A DNA stretch of 64,000 bases from Mycobacterium spongiae (GCF_018278905.1 NZ_CP046600.1:1860001-1924000); one strand, 5' to 3'; counted from the stretch's first letter, positions 10,279 to 22,745 are shown. Numbers and translations are program-made. The notes: generated by a model from the sequence alone, not told the origin.

Positions 10279-10298
10279 TTACTGTAAGGTAACCCGCT
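10279..10298 (+). promoter_or_regulatory. efpA promoter region with short palindrome
   Basis: The 22 bp between cysG and efpA hold TTAC-T-GTAA (10279-10287), a perfect 4+1+4 inverted repeat containing a TACTGT -10 candidate (10280-10285), followed by GGTAAC. It could be an operator over the -10 box. AAGG about 9 nt before the ATG could serve as a weak ribosome site. Confidence 0.35.
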
Positions 10299-11891
10299 AT
10301 GACTGCTCTCAAGGACACAGAGCGGACGGTCACCAGCTGGACACCTGGACCCCCGGAAGCTGCAGCGTCCACGCGCCCGCCGCGTGCGGCGGAGACCGCC
10401 TCAGAGCGTTTAAGCAGGTATTACCCGACGTGGTTGCCCTCTCGTCGGTTTATCGCCGCGGTTATCGCGATCGGCGGTATGCAGCTGCTGGCGACCATGG
10501 ACAGCACGGTCGCTATCGTCGCGCTTCCTAAGATTCAGAACGAGCTGAGCCTGACCGATGCCGGCCGCAGCTGGGTGATCATGGCCTACGTGCTGACGTT
10601 CGGCGGGCTGATGCTGCTCGGCGGGCGCCTCGGCGACACCATCGGACGCAAGCGCACCTTTATTGTCGGCGTCGCGCTGTTCACCATCTCATCAGTGCTG
10701 TGCGCAGTCGCCTGGGACGAGGCGACGTTGGTCGTCGCCCGGCTGTCGCAGGGTGTGGGGTCGGCCATCGCATCCCCGACCGGTCTAGCACTGGTGGCGA
10801 CGACGTTCCCGAAGGGGCCGGCCCGTAACGCCGCAACGGCGGTATTCGCGGCGATGACCGCTATCGGTTCGGTGATGGGCCTGGTGGTCGGCGGCGCGCT
10901 GACCGAAGTGTCGTGGCGGCTGGCGTTCATGGTGAACGTACCGATCGGCCTGCTGATGATCTACCTGGCCCGCACGGCGCTGTCCGAAACCAACCGCGAG
11001 CGGATGAAGCTTGACGCGGCCGGCGCGATGCTGGCCACGCTGGCGTGCACCGCCGCAGTCTTCGCCTTCTCGATGGGCCCGGAAAAGGGCTGGATGTCCA
11101 TCATCACCCTCGGTTCTGGCGCGGTGGCCATGGCGGCCGCGCTGGCGTTCATCGTGGTGGAACGCAGGGCGGAAAACCCGGTCGTGCCGTTTGAGTTGTT
11201 CCGCGACCGCAACCGGCTGGTCACGTTTAGCGCGATCCTGCTCGCCGGCGGCGTGATGTTCAGCCTGACGGTCTGCATCGGCCTGTATGTGCAGGACATT
11301 CTCGGCTACAGCGCGCTGCGCGCGGGCATCGGTTTCATCCCGTTCGTCATCGCGATGGGAATCGGCCTGGGCGTCTCTTCGCAGCTGGTGTCACGGTTTT
11401 CGCCTCGCGTGTTGACGATCGGCGGCGGATGGCTGCTGCTGATCGCCATGCTGTACGGCTCGATGTTCATGCACCGTGGCGTGTCCTACTTCCCCAACCT
11501 GGTCATGCCGATCGTTGTCGGCGGCATTGGTATTGGGATGGTCGTGGTCCCGCTGACGCTATCGGCGATCGCCGGCGTCGGTTTCGACCAGATCGGACCG
11601 GTATCGGCGATCGCGCTGATGCTGCAGAGCCTGGGCGGACCACTCGTACTGGCCGTCATCCAGGCCGTGATCACGTCCCGCACGCTGTACCTCGGCGGTA
11701 GCACCGGTCCGGTGAAGTTCATGAACGATGTGCAGTTGAGTGCGCTTGACCACGGCTACACCTACGGTCTGCTGTGGGTCGCGGGGGCGGCAGTCATCGT
11801 CGGCATCATGGCGCTGTTCATCGGGTACACCCCCGCGCAGGTTGCCCACGCGCAAGAGGTCAAAGAAGCGATCGACGCCGGAGAGTTGTAG
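10299..11891 (+). CDS. efpA: MFS multidrug efflux protein EfpA
   Basis: A 530-residue, 14-helix major facilitator of the QacA/DHA2 family, the same length as the M. tuberculosis protein. It begins with a cytoplasmic tail of about 50 residues. The loop 2-3 motif A, GGRLGDTIGRKR, starts near residue 107, and a motif C-like glycine-rich helix GSVMGLVVGGAL follows. The family exports drugs and lipophilic compounds with proton exchange, and in mycobacteria EfpA is linked to isoniazid and other drug tolerance. It stands alone with its own short promoter region. Confidence 0.95.
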   Translation: MTALKDTERTVTSWTPGPPEAAASTRPPRAAETASERLSRYYPTWLPSRRFIAAVIAIGGMQLLATMDSTVAIVALPKIQNELSLTDAGRSWVIMAYVLTFGGLMLLGGRLGDTIGRKRTFIVGVALFTISSVLCAVAWDEATLVVARLSQGVGSAIASPTGLALVATTFPKGPARNAATAVFAAMTAIGSVMGLVVGGALTEVSWRLAFMVNVPIGLLMIYLARTALSETNRERMKLDAAGAMLATLACTAAVFAFSMGPEKGWMSIITLGSGAVAMAAALAFIVVERRAENPVVPFELFRDRNRLVTFSAILLAGGVMFSLTVCIGLYVQDILGYSALRAGIGFIPFVIAMGIGLGVSSQLVSRFSPRVLTIGGGWLLLIAMLYGSMFMHRGVSYFPNLVMPIVVGGIGIGMVVVPLTLSAIAGVGFDQIGPVSAIALMLQSLGGPLVLAVIQAVITSRTLYLGGSTGPVKFMNDVQLSALDHGYTYGLLWVAGAAVIVGIMALFIGYTPAQVAHAQEVKEAIDAGEL

Positions 11892-11935
11892 ATCGCCCGC
11901 GTGACGCTCGCTACGGCACACTGATCGACTCCGAT

Positions 11936-11952
11936 TAGGCTTGCGCGCTGTG
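11936..11952 (+). promoter_or_regulatory. Leaderless promoter -10 of proS
   Basis: TAGGCT at 11936-11941 lies 8 nt before GTG 11950. No ribosome site precedes the start. The spacing places transcription initiation at or next to the start codon. Confidence 0.45.
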
Positions 11953-13698
11953 ATCACCCGGATGTCCGAGCTGTTCCTGCGTACGCTGCGGGACGATCCC
12001 GCCGAAGCCGAAGTGGCCAGCCACAAACTGCTGATCCGTGCCGGATACGTGCGTCCCGTGGCACCTGGGCTCTATACCTGGTTGCCGCTGGGGCTCCGCG
12101 TGCTCCGAAGAATCGAAGGTGTCATCCGCCAGGAGATGAACGCGATCGGTGGCCAGGAGATTCTTTTCCCCGCACTGTTGCCCCGTGGACCCTACGAGAC
12201 GACCAACCGGTGGACCGAATATGGCGACGGCGTGTTTCGGTTGCGCGATCGCCGTGAGAACGACTACCTACTGGGTCCGACGCACGAAGAGCTGTTCACG
12301 CTCACCGTGAAGGGCGAGTACAGCTCCTACAAAGACTTCCCGCTCACGCTGTACCAAATCCAGACCAAGTATCGTGACGAGGCTCGACCACGTGCCGGCA
12401 TCCTGCGAGCCAGGGAGTTCGTCATGAAGGACTCCTACTCCTTCGACATCGACAGCGCCGGACTGAAGGCGGCGTACCACGCACACCGCGAGGCCTACCA
12501 GCGCATCTTCGATCGGCTGGACGTGCGCTACACCATCGTTTCGGCAGTGTCCGGCGCGATGGGCGGCAGCGCCTCCGAAGAGTTCTTGGCCGAGAGCCCG
12601 ATCGGGGAGGACACGTTCGTCCGGTGCCTGGAGTCGGGCTACGCGGCCAACGTCGAGGCAGTGGTGACCGCCCGGCCAGAGACGTTGCCCATCGATGGGC
12701 TGCCCGAGGCGGTGGTTCACGACACTGGCGATACCCCCACCATCGCTAGCCTGGTGGCCTGGGCAAACGGCGCCGGGTTGGGGCGTACGGTGAGCGCTTC
12801 AGACACCCTGAAGAATGTGCTGGTCAAAACCCGTCAGCCCGGCGGGGATTGGGAACTGCTGGCGATCGGGGTGCCCGGCGACCGGGAGGTTGACGAGAAG
12901 CGGTTGGGCGCTGCGCTGGAACCAGCGGAGTGCGCATTGCTCGATGACGACGATTTTGCCAAACACCCGTTTCTGGTGAAGGGATATGTCGGACCGAAGG
13001 CGTTGCGGGACAACAATGTTCGATATCTAGTCGACCCGCGAATCGTCGACGGTAGCAGCTGGATCACCGGTGCGGACGAGCCCGGCCGGCACGTGGTCGG
13101 CCTAGTGGCCGGGCGCGACTTCACCGCCGACGGCCTCATCGAGGCGGCCGAGGTGCGGGCGGGCGACCCCTCTCCGGACGGCGCCGGACCGCTGGTGATG
13201 GCACGGGGTATCGAGATCGGGCACATTTTCCAGCTGGGACGCAAGTACACCGATGCTTTCGCCGCCGACGTGCTGGGTGAGAACGGCAAGCCCGTGCGGC
13301 TGACCATGGGCTCCTACGGCGTTGGGGTTTCGCGGCTGGTCGGCGTCCTCGCCGAGCAGCACCATGACGAGCTGGGCCTGCGCTGGCCAGCAGCGGTGGC
13401 GCCGTTCGATGTTCACGTGGTGATCGCCAACAAGGACGCCCAGGCGCGTGCTGGAGCCGCTGCGCTGGCCGAAGAGTTGGATCGGTTGGGCGTTGAGACG
13501 CTGCTCGATGACCGCCAAGCCTCACCCGGCGTCAAGTTCAAAGACGCGGAGCTGCTCGGTGTGCCCTCGATCATTGTGGTAGGCCGCGGCTGGGCCGACG
13601 GCGTGGTGGAGCTGCGCGACCGGTTCAGCGGTCAGACGCGCGAGCTGGCCGTCGGCGCCGCCCTGGCGGGTGACATCGCGGCGGCCGTCACCGGATAG
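11950..13698 (+). CDS. proS: Prolyl-tRNA synthetase
   Basis: A 582-residue bacterial-type class II synthetase charging tRNA-Pro. Motif 2 ([17 protein letters not shown]) begins near residue 141 and motif 3 ([10 protein letters not shown]) near 455. A YbaK-like editing insertion lies between them (about 220-390), then the HGTP anticodon-binding domain. A TTG at 11941 is also in frame, but the GTG at 11950 gives the known 582 residues and fits the leaderless -10 box. It ends flush against the converging ferritin-like gene. Confidence 0.96.
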   Translation: MITRMSELFLRTLRDDPAEAEVASHKLLIRAGYVRPVAPGLYTWLPLGLRVLRRIEGVIRQEMNAIGGQEILFPALLPRGPYETTNRWTEYGDGVFRLRDRRENDYLLGPTHEELFTLTVKGEYSSYKDFPLTLYQIQTKYRDEARPRAGILRAREFVMKDSYSFDIDSAGLKAAYHAHREAYQRIFDRLDVRYTIVSAVSGAMGGSASEEFLAESPIGEDTFVRCLESGYAANVEAVVTARPETLPIDGLPEAVVHDTGDTPTIASLVAWANGAGLGRTVSASDTLKNVLVKTRQPGGDWELLAIGVPGDREVDEKRLGAALEPAECALLDDDDFAKHPFLVKGYVGPKALRDNNVRYLVDPRIVDGSSWITGADEPGRHVVGLVAGRDFTADGLIEAAEVRAGDPSPDGAGPLVMARGIEIGHIFQLGRKYTDAFAADVLGENGKPVRLTMGSYGVGVSRLVGVLAEQHHDELGLRWPAAVAPFDVHVVIANKDAQARAGAAALAEELDRLGVETLLDDRQASPGVKFKDAELLGVPSIIVVGRGWADGVVELRDRFSGQTRELAVGAALAGDIAAAVTG

Positions 13699-14187
13699 CT
13701 ACTCGTTACCGCCCGGGAAAGCGGCCGTGATGGGCCAGGCGCCGAGCACCTTATTCCACCGTGCCGCCATGACCGCGCTTTCGGTTAGTGCGGTAGCGGC
13801 GAATGCTCGATCATCGGCCGTGTCAGCGTGCTCGACGACGGCTCGCCAGGCCGTCGCGCCGTCGCTCTCCATCCGCACGGCCAGCCGTGCCGCATCGTGC
13901 GCGCTGCCGATCTGCATAGGCAGCTGGTAGCCGGCGGCAGCGACCGGTGGGGTGACGTTGCGAGCGGTAAGCATCGCGATGACATCGTCTCGCCGCTGGC
14001 GATGCTGGTCCAAAGCTTCGACGACCAGGGAGTTGACGCTCAACGGCGAGAGCGCCGAGACGAAGCCGTAGCCGTAGATGGTCGCGTGTTCGACGGCCAG
14101 CGCCTCGCACAGCGACGCGTTGTAGTCGTCGGCGTCGGTCGGGGATCGCTTGGGTGAGGCAACCGGAGTGGGTTCCGATGAGGTCAT
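13699..14187 (-). CDS. Ferritin-like DUF4439 protein (Rv2844-like)
   Basis: A 162-residue, mostly helical protein with the ferritin-like DUF4439 pattern: LAVEHATIYGYG near residue 30, later RLAVRMESDGATAWRAVVEHA. No signal peptide. Function unknown. The ATG at 14187 overlaps the stop of the lipoprotein gene by an ATGA, so the two are translated together. The longer frame from 14235 would run back into that gene and is rejected. Confidence 0.8.
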   Translation of the reverse strand: MTSSEPTPVASPKRSPTDADDYNASLCEALAVEHATIYGYGFVSALSPLSVNSLVVEALDQHRQRRDDVIAMLTARNVTPPVAAAGYQLPMQIGSAHDAARLAVRMESDGATAWRAVVEHADTADDRAFAATALTESAVMAARWNKVLGAWPITAAFPGGNE

Positions 14188-14762
14188 ATGGACGGACCCC
14201 CAGGGACCAGGGCAACCAGGTAAGAGGAAGTGCACGACGCGGCGATAGAGGCGAGCAGTCCCGCGCGATAGCCCGATGACGTGGTCACCAGGCGACTCGC
14301 GTCCTCGGCTGACTTGCGCAGCGAATCGATGACATCGGATACCGGTGGTGGTGGCGGCGGGGGCGGGGCCGGCTCGGTCGAGCTGGGACTGGAGCTACTC
14401 GTTTCGCTCGTTCGACTCGTCTCTGACACGAGCTTGCCCGCAGCGCGGGCGATCTCGGTGGCCAGCGCTCGGGCATGTGAGGTGCGCTGGGAGGCGACGA
14501 CGCCCAGCGCGGCAGCGGTCTGCGGCGCCATGCCGATGGCTGCGGCCGCGGCGGTGGCCAACGCGCTATCGTGGCGAGCCTGTTCCAGCGGTGACAGCAA
14601 CTCTTCGACCTCGGGCTGCTCGGGTGCAGAGCCGCCGCAGGCGGACACGACCACTCCGAGGGCCGCGAGAGCGGCACCGCCAACGAGCACACTGCGTCTG
14701 CTCGCGGTCTTGCTCGCGAGACTGTTCGCGGGCCTCTCGGTGGTGGGTACAGCTCTGGGCAC
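14184..14762 (-). CDS. Tat-type lipoprotein, alanine-rich, DUF4439-like (Rv2843-like)
   Basis: A 192-residue exported protein. SRRSVLVGG (twin arginine at 22-23) leads into a hydrophobic helix ending in the lipobox VVSAC with C42 as the lipidation site. The mature part is alanine-rich, has a run of eight or more prolines near residue 130 and a helical end [23 protein letters not shown]. The helical pattern resembles its partner gene, suggesting an exported and a cytosolic version of the same fold. It was annotated as a membrane protein in M. tuberculosis; lipoprotein seems more accurate. Start codon uncertain. Confidence 0.75.
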   Translation of the reverse strand: MPRAVPTTERPANSLASKTASRRSVLVGGAALAALGVVVSACGGSAPEQPEVEELLSPLEQARHDSALATAAAAAIGMAPQTAAALGVVASQRTSHARALATEIARAAGKLVSETSRTSETSSSSPSSTEPAPPPPPPPPVSDVIDSLRKSAEDASRLVTTSSGYRAGLLASIAASCTSSYLVALVPGGPSI

Positions 14763-14954
14763 AGCAACATCCTGCCATTGGAACCAAGCCAGGCACGATC
14801 AGGGAGGACCACGGTCAGCGACCATGGGGGCGGGACCCTTGACGACGCGATCACCTGGTCAATCCCGATTACTGGCGTATGGTTGGTAGCTGGCAAGGCA
14901 GGTGGGCTGCGATGTCCGCCGGATGACCGGACAACTCAAGATGAGGAGCTCGCC
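14763..14954. promoter_or_regulatory. Divergent intergenic region with rimP-operon promoter
   Basis: The 192 bp separate the lipoprotein gene (minus) from rimP (plus). On the plus strand TGGTCA (14856-14861) and TATGGT (14878-14883), 16 bp apart, are a plausible -35/-10 pair. They would give a leader of about 65 nt ending in a GAGGAG ribosome site before the rimP GTG. No tRNA-like fold was seen here. Confidence 0.4.
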
Positions 14955-15506
14955 GTGACCACCGGGCTACCTTCGCAAACGCAGGTGATCGAGCTGCTCG
15001 GTGACGAGTTCGCGCGCACCGGCTACGAGGTCGAAGACGTGGTCATCGATACCCGCGCACGTCCGCCGCAGATCAGGGTGATTGTCGACGGCGACACCGC
15101 CCTCGACCTGGATACGATAGCCGCGCTGTCGCGTCGGGCCTCGGCGTTGTTGGACGACCTGGACAACACGCATCCCACTTCCGGTCGATATGTCCTCGAG
15201 GTTAGTTCACGGGGTGTGGACCGCCCGTTGACTAGCGAAAAGCACTTCCGCCGGGCGCGGGGCCGCAAGGTGGAAGTGGAGCTGTCCGACGGATCGCAGT
15301 TGACCGGCCGCGTCGGCGAGGTACGCGCCGACGCGGTGGCGCTCGTTTTACGGCATGACGGAGAGTGGGCAGTACGCCAGATTCCCCTCGTTGAGATTGT
15401 GAAAGCTGTTGTCCAAGTTGAGTTTACGCCACCATCCCAAGCGGAGTTGGAATTCGCCGGCTTGGCCGAGGTGGCTCGGACCCAGGGGACGGAGGCCGGA
15501 GCATGA
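14955..15506 (+). CDS. rimP: Ribosome maturation factor RimP
   Basis: A 183-residue 30S assembly factor with the N-terminal DUF150 domain ([28 protein letters not shown]) and C-terminal SH3-like domain. GTG 14955 follows GAGGAG at good spacing and gives the M. tuberculosis length. The longer frame from 14778 would add 59 unconserved residues. It is first in the rimP-nusA-ylxR-infB-rbfA operon, and its stop overlaps the nusA ATG. Confidence 0.93.
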   Translation: MTTGLPSQTQVIELLGDEFARTGYEVEDVVIDTRARPPQIRVIVDGDTALDLDTIAALSRRASALLDDLDNTHPTSGRYVLEVSSRGVDRPLTSEKHFRRARGRKVEVELSDGSQLTGRVGEVRADAVALVLRHDGEWAVRQIPLVEIVKAVVQVEFTPPSQAELEFAGLAEVARTQGTEAGA

Positions 15507-16546
15507 ACATCGACATGGCCGCACTGCATGCAATCGAGGTGGACCGGGGCATCTCGGTCAATGAATTGCTCGAGACAATCAAATCGGCGTTGCTCACCGC
15601 CTACCGGCACACTCAGGGCCATCAGCACGACGCGCGTATCGAGATCGACCGCAAGACCGGTGTCGTTCGGGTGATCGCCCGCGAAGTCGACGACGACGGC
15701 AATCTGATCAGCGAATGGGACGACACTCCGGAGGGCTTTGGCCGTATCGCCGCGACGACCGCACGCCAGGTCATGCTTCAGCGATTCCGCGACGCCGAGA
15801 ATGAGCGCACCTATGGCGAGTTCTCGACCCGGGAGGGTGAGATCGTCGCGGGAGTGATCCAGCGCGACAGCCGGGCCAATGCTCGCGGTTTGGTCGTTGT
15901 CCGAATAGGCACCGAGACCAACGCCTCCGAAGGTGTGATCCCGGCCGCTGAACAGGTCCCCGGTGAGAGCTACGAGCACGGCAATCGGCTGCGCTGCTAT
16001 GTGGTCGGAGTGAGCCGAGGCGCCCGGGAGCCGCTGATCACCCTGTCCCGCACCCACCCCAACCTGGTACGCAAGTTGTTCTCTCTCGAGGTTCCGGAGA
16101 TTGCGGACGGATCGGTGGAGATCGTGGCGGTGGCCCGAGAGGCCGGCCATCGCTCCAAGATTGCGGTGGCGTCGCGCGTGGGGGGCCTCAACGCCAAGGG
16201 CGCCTGCATCGGCCCCATGGGACAGCGAGTACGGAATGTCATGAGCGAGCTGTCCGGGGAGAAGATCGACATCATTGACCATGACGAAGACCCGGCCCGC
16301 TTCGTCGCCAACGCGTTGTCGCCCGCCAAGGTGGTGTCGGTGTCGGTAGTCGACCCGAACGCTCGGGCCGCGCGAGTCGTCGTGCCCGATTTCCAGTTGT
16401 CACTGGCCATCGGCAAGGAGGGCCAGAACGCGAGGTTGGCCGCCCGGCTCACCGGGTGGCGTATCGACATCCGCGGCGATTCCCCGTCACATCCGCCGGG
16501 TCAGCCGGAATCCGGCGTTAGCCGCGGGATGGCGCACGAGCGCTAG
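15503..16546 (+). CDS. nusA: Transcription termination/antitermination factor NusA
   Basis: A 347-residue RNA-polymerase-binding factor: N-terminal domain (1-130), S1 domain (about 130-200), two KH domains ([17 protein letters not shown] near 225; [17 protein letters not shown] near 295). It lacks the C-terminal acidic repeats of E. coli NusA, as usual in mycobacteria. It acts in pausing, termination and rRNA antitermination. Its ATG overlaps the rimP stop by 4 bp. Confidence 0.96.
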   Translation: MNIDMAALHAIEVDRGISVNELLETIKSALLTAYRHTQGHQHDARIEIDRKTGVVRVIAREVDDDGNLISEWDDTPEGFGRIAATTARQVMLQRFRDAENERTYGEFSTREGEIVAGVIQRDSRANARGLVVVRIGTETNASEGVIPAAEQVPGESYEHGNRLRCYVVGVSRGAREPLITLSRTHPNLVRKLFSLEVPEIADGSVEIVAVAREAGHRSKIAVASRVGGLNAKGACIGPMGQRVRNVMSELSGEKIDIIDHDEDPARFVANALSPAKVVSVSVVDPNARAARVVVPDFQLSLAIGKEGQNARLAARLTGWRIDIRGDSPSHPPGQPESGVSRGMAHER

Positions 16547-16592
16547 CCACTTCGGTATCCCCGGGTGGTTCTGACCACGAGTTCGGTGACGC

Positions 16593-16606
16593 TAGACTGA
16601 GCCGTG
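16593..16606 (+). promoter_or_regulatory. Possible internal near-leaderless promoter of ylxR
   Basis: TAGACT at 16593-16598 lies 5 nt before GTG 16604. This could give extra transcription of ylxR-infB independent of nusA. The spacing is slightly short for a true leaderless start. Confidence 0.35.
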
Positions 16607-16984
16607 ATCCAGCGCGAGCCTTCGGCCTCGGCGCACCGACGCCCGGACAATCCTCGTGGACCGGTGCGGACGTGTGTCGGATGTCGGAAGCGAGAGCTGG
16701 CCGTCGAACTGCTTCGAGTGGTGGCTACGTCGACCGGGAACGGCAATCATGCCGTAATCGTTGATACGGCCGGAAACCTGCGGGGGCGAGGTGCTTGGCT
16801 GCACCCCGCGCCGGGGTGCCTACAACAAGCGATTCGACGGCGGGCTTTCACCAAAGCGCTGCGGATCACCGGTTCGCCGGATACATCCGCGGTGGTCGAG
16901 CACATTGCTTGTCCAGAGGTACTCGACCCGCCGAGCAACAGAACAGGTAGCAACGAACATGAGCACAACGTGAAGTCCCGATGA
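16604..16984 (+). CDS. YlxR-family RNA-binding protein (Rv2840c-like)
   Basis: A 126-residue small basic protein. It has the YlxR signature RTCVGCRKR at about 22-30 and GRGAWLHP near 61-68, followed by the RRRAF helix. The family binds nucleic acid and is nearly always encoded between nusA and infB; in other bacteria it affects RNase P or transcription. The last 25 or so residues are polar and look unstructured, making it longer than the 99 residues I recall for M. tuberculosis. Confidence 0.88.
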   Translation: MIQREPSASAHRRPDNPRGPVRTCVGCRKRELAVELLRVVATSTGNGNHAVIVDTAGNLRGRGAWLHPAPGCLQQAIRRRAFTKALRITGSPDTSAVVEHIACPEVLDPPSNRTGSNEHEHNVKSR

Positions 16985-17048
16985 CCATGCGTCATAGCTA
17001 AAACCCGAGGCGCGGCCCACAACTGTCGCCTCATGGACAGGAGATGTA

Positions 17049-19829
17049 GTGGCAGGTAAGGCCCGCGTACACGAGTTAGCTAAGGAACTCGGTGTTACCA
17101 GCAAGGAAGTCCTCGCCCGGCTGAATGAACAGGGCGAATTCGTCAAATCGGCATCGTCGACGGTAGAGGCACCGGTTGCCCGCCGGCTGCGCCAGTCGTT
17201 CGGTGGCGCCAAACCGGCCCCCGACAAGGCCGCCGAGAAGGGCGGCGGTAAATCCGCTGCCAAGGCACCCGAGAATGCAGTTGCCAAGGGCGCCGACAGG
17301 TCGCTGGACACGGCGATTGACGCCGCAGTTGGCAACGGTAAGGCGGCTGGCGCGCCTGTTGCTGCCGCCGACTCCGGTGGGGTGGCAACCGCGGATACCC
17401 AAGCGTCTCCGACTGCCGCGGCCCCCGCGCCTCCCGCGGCACCGACACCTGGACAGCCCGCGAGCCGACCGGGCCCGACACCCGGACCACCCTCGGGCAG
17501 CCGGACGCCGCACCCGGGTATGGCTCCCGGAGCCCGTCCGGGTCCGGTGCCCAAGCCGGGTGGCCGGGCCCCGCGTGTCGGCAACAATCCGTTCTCGTCG
17601 GCCCAACCCGTAGACCGGCCGATCCCGCGTCCCTCGGCTCCTCGCCCTGGAGCGGCCAGGCCGGGGACGCCGCGCCCGGGCGCCTCGCCCGGGAGCATGC
17701 CGCCACGGCCCGGCGGATCTAGCGGCGGACCTCGCCCACCACGCACGGGCTCCCCGCGTCCAGGGGGCCGGCCCGGCGGGTCCGGCGGCGGTCGCTCCGA
17801 TGGCGGTGGCGGCAACTACCGCGGCGGCGGCGGCGTAGGCGCCGCGCCCGGAGCGGGTTTCCGTGGTCGCCCCGGTGGCGGCGGCGGAGGCCGTCCCGGG
17901 CAGCGCGGTGGGGCCGCTGGTGCGTTTGGCCGTCCCGGCGGTGCGCCTCGGCGTGGCCGCAAGTCCAAGCGGCAGAAGCGTCAGGAATATGACTCGATGC
18001 AGGCCCCGGTGGTCGGCGGTGTGCGGTTGCCGCACGGCAACGGCGAGACCATCAGGTTGGCGCGCGGGGCTTCATTGTCCGACTTCGCCGAGAAAATCGA
18101 CGCCAACCCGGCCGCGCTAGTTCAGGCGCTGTTCAATCTGGGCGAGATGGTGACCGCCACTCAGTCGGTCGGCGACGAAACGCTCGAGCTACTCGGCAGC
18201 GAGATGAACTACAACGTTCAGGTCGTTAGTCCCGAAGACGAAGACCGCGAACTGCTGGAGTCGTTTGATCTGACCTATGGCGAGGACGAGGGCGACGAGG
18301 GAGATCTGCAGAACCGTCCGCCGGTGGTCACCGTGATGGGCCACGTCGACCACGGCAAGACGCGGCTGTTGGACACCATCCGCAAGGCCAACGTCCGCGA
18401 GGCGGAGGCCGGCGGCATCACCCAGCACATCGGTGCCTATCAGGTGAGCGTCGATCACGATGGCGCCGAACGGTTGATTACCTTCATCGACACCCCTGGT
18501 CACGAAGCGTTCACCGCCATGCGTGCGCGCGGCGCCAAGGCCACCGATATCGCGATCTTGGTGGTCGCTGCCGACGATGGAGTGATGCCGCAGACCGTGG
18601 AGGCCATCAACCACGCGCAAGCCGCTGAGGTGCCGATCGTGGTGGCGGTCAACAAGATCGACAAAGAAGGCGCTGACCCGGCCAAGATTCGTGGGCAGCT
18701 CACCGAATACGGCCTGGTGGCCGAGGATTTCGGTGGCGAAACGATGTTCGTCGACATCTCGGCAAAGGTGGGCACCAACATCGAGGCGTTGTTGGAGGCG
18801 GTGCTGCTGACGGCCGATGCTGCCCTGGACCTGCGGGCAAACCCCGAAATGGAGGCTCAGGGGGTGGCCATCGAGGCGCACCTGGACCGTGGGCGCGGAC
18901 CGGTCGCCACCGTGCTGGTGCAGCGCGGCACCATGCGCGTGGGCGACTCGGTGGTTGCCGGCGACGCGTACGGCCGGGTTCGCCGGATGGTCGACGAACA
19001 CGGCGAAGACATCGGCGCGGCGCTGCCGTCGCGTCCGGTCCAGGTCATCGGCTTCACCTCGGTGCCGGGTGCCGGCGACAACTTCCTGGTTGTCGACGAG
19101 GACCGCATTGCCCGCCAAATCGCCGACCGGCGCAGCGCTCGTAAGCGCAACGCCCTGGCGGCGCGGTCTCGCAAACGGATCAGCCTGGAAGATCTGGACT
19201 CGGCGTTGCGGGAAACCAGCCAACTCAACCTGATCCTCAAGGGCGACAACGCCGGGACCGTCGAGGCGCTGGAAGAGGCCGTGATGGGTATTCAGGTCGA
19301 CGACGAAGTGGTGCTGCGCGTGATCGACCGTGGTGTCGGTGGGATTACCGAAACCAACGTCAACCTGGCATCGGCTTCGGACGCCGTGATCATTGGCTTC
19401 AACGTGCGTGGCGAAGGCAAGGCGACGGAGTTGGCCAGTCGCGAAGGCGTGGACATCCGCTACTACTCGGTTATCTACCAGGCCATCGACGAGATCGAGA
19501 AGGCGCTGCGCGGCTTGCTCAAGCCCGTCTACGAAGAAGTCCAGTTGGGCCGTGCCGAGATCCGGGCACTGTTCCGTTCCTCGCGGGTCGGTCTTATCGC
19601 CGGCTGCCTGATCACATCGGGTGTGGTGCGCCGCAACGCCAAGGCCCGGCTGCTGCGAGACAACATCGTGATCACCGACAACCTTTCGATTCAGTCGCTA
19701 CGTCGAGAAAAAGACGACGTCACCGAGGTTCGCGAGGGCTTCGAATGCGGTCTGACGCTGGGCTACTCCGACATCAAAGAGGGTGACATTGTCGAGTCCT
19801 ACGAGCTGGTCCAGAAGGAACGCGGCTGA
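17049..19829 (+). CDS. infB: Translation initiation factor IF-2
   Basis: A 926-residue GTPase that places initiator fMet-tRNA on the 30S subunit. A short IF2_N helix domain (1-50) is followed by a very long Ala/Pro/Gly/Arg-rich linker (about 55-310), then a second IF2_N. The G domain has GHVDHGKT (431-438), DTPGHE (from 481) and NKID (535-538), followed by domains II-IV. The linker has near-collagen-like Gly/Pro/Arg composition and explains the length, 26 more than in M. tuberculosis. GTG start after CAGGAG. Confidence 0.96.
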   Translation: MAGKARVHELAKELGVTSKEVLARLNEQGEFVKSASSTVEAPVARRLRQSFGGAKPAPDKAAEKGGGKSAAKAPENAVAKGADRSLDTAIDAAVGNGKAAGAPVAAADSGGVATADTQASPTAAAPAPPAAPTPGQPASRPGPTPGPPSGSRTPHPGMAPGARPGPVPKPGGRAPRVGNNPFSSAQPVDRPIPRPSAPRPGAARPGTPRPGASPGSMPPRPGGSSGGPRPPRTGSPRPGGRPGGSGGGRSDGGGGNYRGGGGVGAAPGAGFRGRPGGGGGGRPGQRGGAAGAFGRPGGAPRRGRKSKRQKRQEYDSMQAPVVGGVRLPHGNGETIRLARGASLSDFAEKIDANPAALVQALFNLGEMVTATQSVGDETLELLGSEMNYNVQVVSPEDEDRELLESFDLTYGEDEGDEGDLQNRPPVVTVMGHVDHGKTRLLDTIRKANVREAEAGGITQHIGAYQVSVDHDGAERLITFIDTPGHEAFTAMRARGAKATDIAILVVAADDGVMPQTVEAINHAQAAEVPIVVAVNKIDKEGADPAKIRGQLTEYGLVAEDFGGETMFVDISAKVGTNIEALLEAVLLTADAALDLRANPEMEAQGVAIEAHLDRGRGPVATVLVQRGTMRVGDSVVAGDAYGRVRRMVDEHGEDIGAALPSRPVQVIGFTSVPGAGDNFLVVDEDRIARQIADRRSARKRNALAARSRKRISLEDLDSALRETSQLNLILKGDNAGTVEALEEAVMGIQVDDEVVLRVIDRGVGGITETNVNLASASDAVIIGFNVRGEGKATELASREGVDIRYYSVIYQAIDEIEKALRGLLKPVYEEVQLGRAEIRALFRSSRVGLIAGCLITSGVVRRNAKARLLRDNIVITDNLSIQSLRREKDDVTEVREGFECGLTLGYSDIKEGDIVESYELVQKERG

Positions 19830-19880
19830 CCACCGCCGACGATGCAGAGCGCAGCGATGAGAAGGAGGCGGTGAATCGGA

Positions 19881-21387
<1,507 letters not shown>

Positions 21388-21392
21388 CCACG

Positions 21393-22745
21393 TTGACGAA
21401 CGGGGCCCGACCCGCTGCCGGTAGCCGGCAGATCACCCGGCTCGCGCTACCCGCGCTCGGCGTATTGGCCGCCGAGCCGCTCTACTTGTTGTTCGACACC
21501 GCTGTGGTCGGGCGCCTCGGAGCGCTGTCGCTGGCAGGTCTTGCGATCGGCAGTTTGGTTCTTGGGCTGGTTGGTTCCCAGGCCACCTTTCTGTCCTACG
21601 GCACCACGGCGCGGTCGGCTCGGCACTTTGGGGCGGCATCCAGGTCGGCGGCGGTCAACGAAGGCGTACAGGCGACCTGGCTCGCGTTGGGTTTGGGCGT
21701 GCTGATCATCGTCGCGGTGGAGGCCGTTGCGGTGCCGCTGGTGTCGTTGATCAGCGGGGCTGGAACGCGCGGATCGGGCGGTGCCGAAGGCGGAGCCATC
21801 ACCGCCGCGGCCGTGCCGTGGCTGCGGATCGCGATCTTGGGCACACCGGCGATTTTGGTGTCGCTCGCTGGCAACGGCTGGATGCGCGGGGTACAGGACA
21901 CGGTGCGACCGCTGCGCTACGTGATCGTGGGTTTTGGGTTGTCGGCGCTGCTGTGTCCGCTGCTGGTCTACGGGTGGCTGGGGTTTCCCCGGTGGGGATT
22001 ATCCGGTTCGGCGGTGGCCAATCTCGCGGGTCAATGGCTAGCGGCACTGTTGTTCGCCAGTGCGTTGCTGAGCGAGGGGGTACCGCTGCGGCCAGACCGT
22101 GCGGTGTTGCGCGCCCAACTGGTGATGGCGCGGGACCTGATCGTGCGCAGCCTGGCCTTCCAGGCTTGCTTTGTCTCGGCCGCCGCGGTGGCGGCGAGGT
22201 TTGGTGCTGTGGCGCTTGCGGCCCACCAGGTAGTGCTTCAGCTGTGGGGTTTCTTGGCCTTGGTTCTTGATTCGCTAGCTATTGCCGCTCAATCGCTCGT
22301 TGGTGCCGCGCTGGGTGCTGGAGATGTTGCGCATGCTCGGTGGGTGGCCTGGCGGGTGACGGCGTTCTCGCTGGTGGCCGCTGGAGTTTTGGCGGCGGTG
22401 CTGGGGTTGGGCGCTGAGGAGCTGCCGTTGCTGTTTACCGATGATCGCTCGGTGCTCACGGCAATCGGCGTGCCGTGGTGGTTCATGGTGGCTCAATTGC
22501 CATTGGCTGGAATTGTTTTCGCGCTCGACGGGGTCTTGCTGGGCGCGGGCGATGCAAAGTTCATGCGCACCGCGACTGTGGTCAGCGCATTGGCTGGTTT
22601 TCTGCCCCTGATCTGGTTGTCCCTGGCGTTTGGTTGGGGGCTCGCGGGTATCTGGTCCGGGTTGAGCATGTTCGTTGCGCTGCGACTGCTCTTTGTCGGA
22701 TGGCGTACCGTGAGCGGTCATTGGGCGGTCGCGGGGGCGGCCTAG
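21393..22745 (+). CDS. dinF: MATE-family efflux protein DinF
   Basis: A 450-residue multi-antimicrobial extrusion protein with 12 predicted helices in two MatE repeats (helix 1 LALPALGVLAAEPLYLLFD; second repeat near 235). The family exports cationic drugs with Na+ or H+ exchange. The start is a TTG 5 bp after cnpB; no better start is apparent, and the alignable region begins within 15 residues. It is the last gene of the rimP operon by spacing. Confidence 0.9.
   Translation: MTNGARPAAGSRQITRLALPALGVLAAEPLYLLFDTAVVGRLGALSLAGLAIGSLVLGLVGSQATFLSYGTTARSARHFGAASRSAAVNEGVQATWLALGLGVLIIVAVEAVAVPLVSLISGAGTRGSGGAEGGAITAAAVPWLRIAILGTPAILVSLAGNGWMRGVQDTVRPLRYVIVGFGLSALLCPLLVYGWLGFPRWGLSGSAVANLAGQWLAALLFASALLSEGVPLRPDRAVLRAQLVMARDLIVRSLAFQACFVSAAAVAARFGAVALAAHQVVLQLWGFLALVLDSLAIAAQSLVGAALGAGDVAHARWVAWRVTAFSLVAAGVLAAVLGLGAEELPLLFTDDRSVLTAIGVPWWFMVAQLPLAGIVFALDGVLLGAGDAKFMRTATVVSALAGFLPLIWLSLAFGWGLAGIWSGLSMFVALRLLFVGWRTVSGHWAVAGAA

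Noticed and set aside
15023..16282. 419-codon open frame antisense to rimP and nusA
   Set aside because: A shadow of two conserved essential genes.
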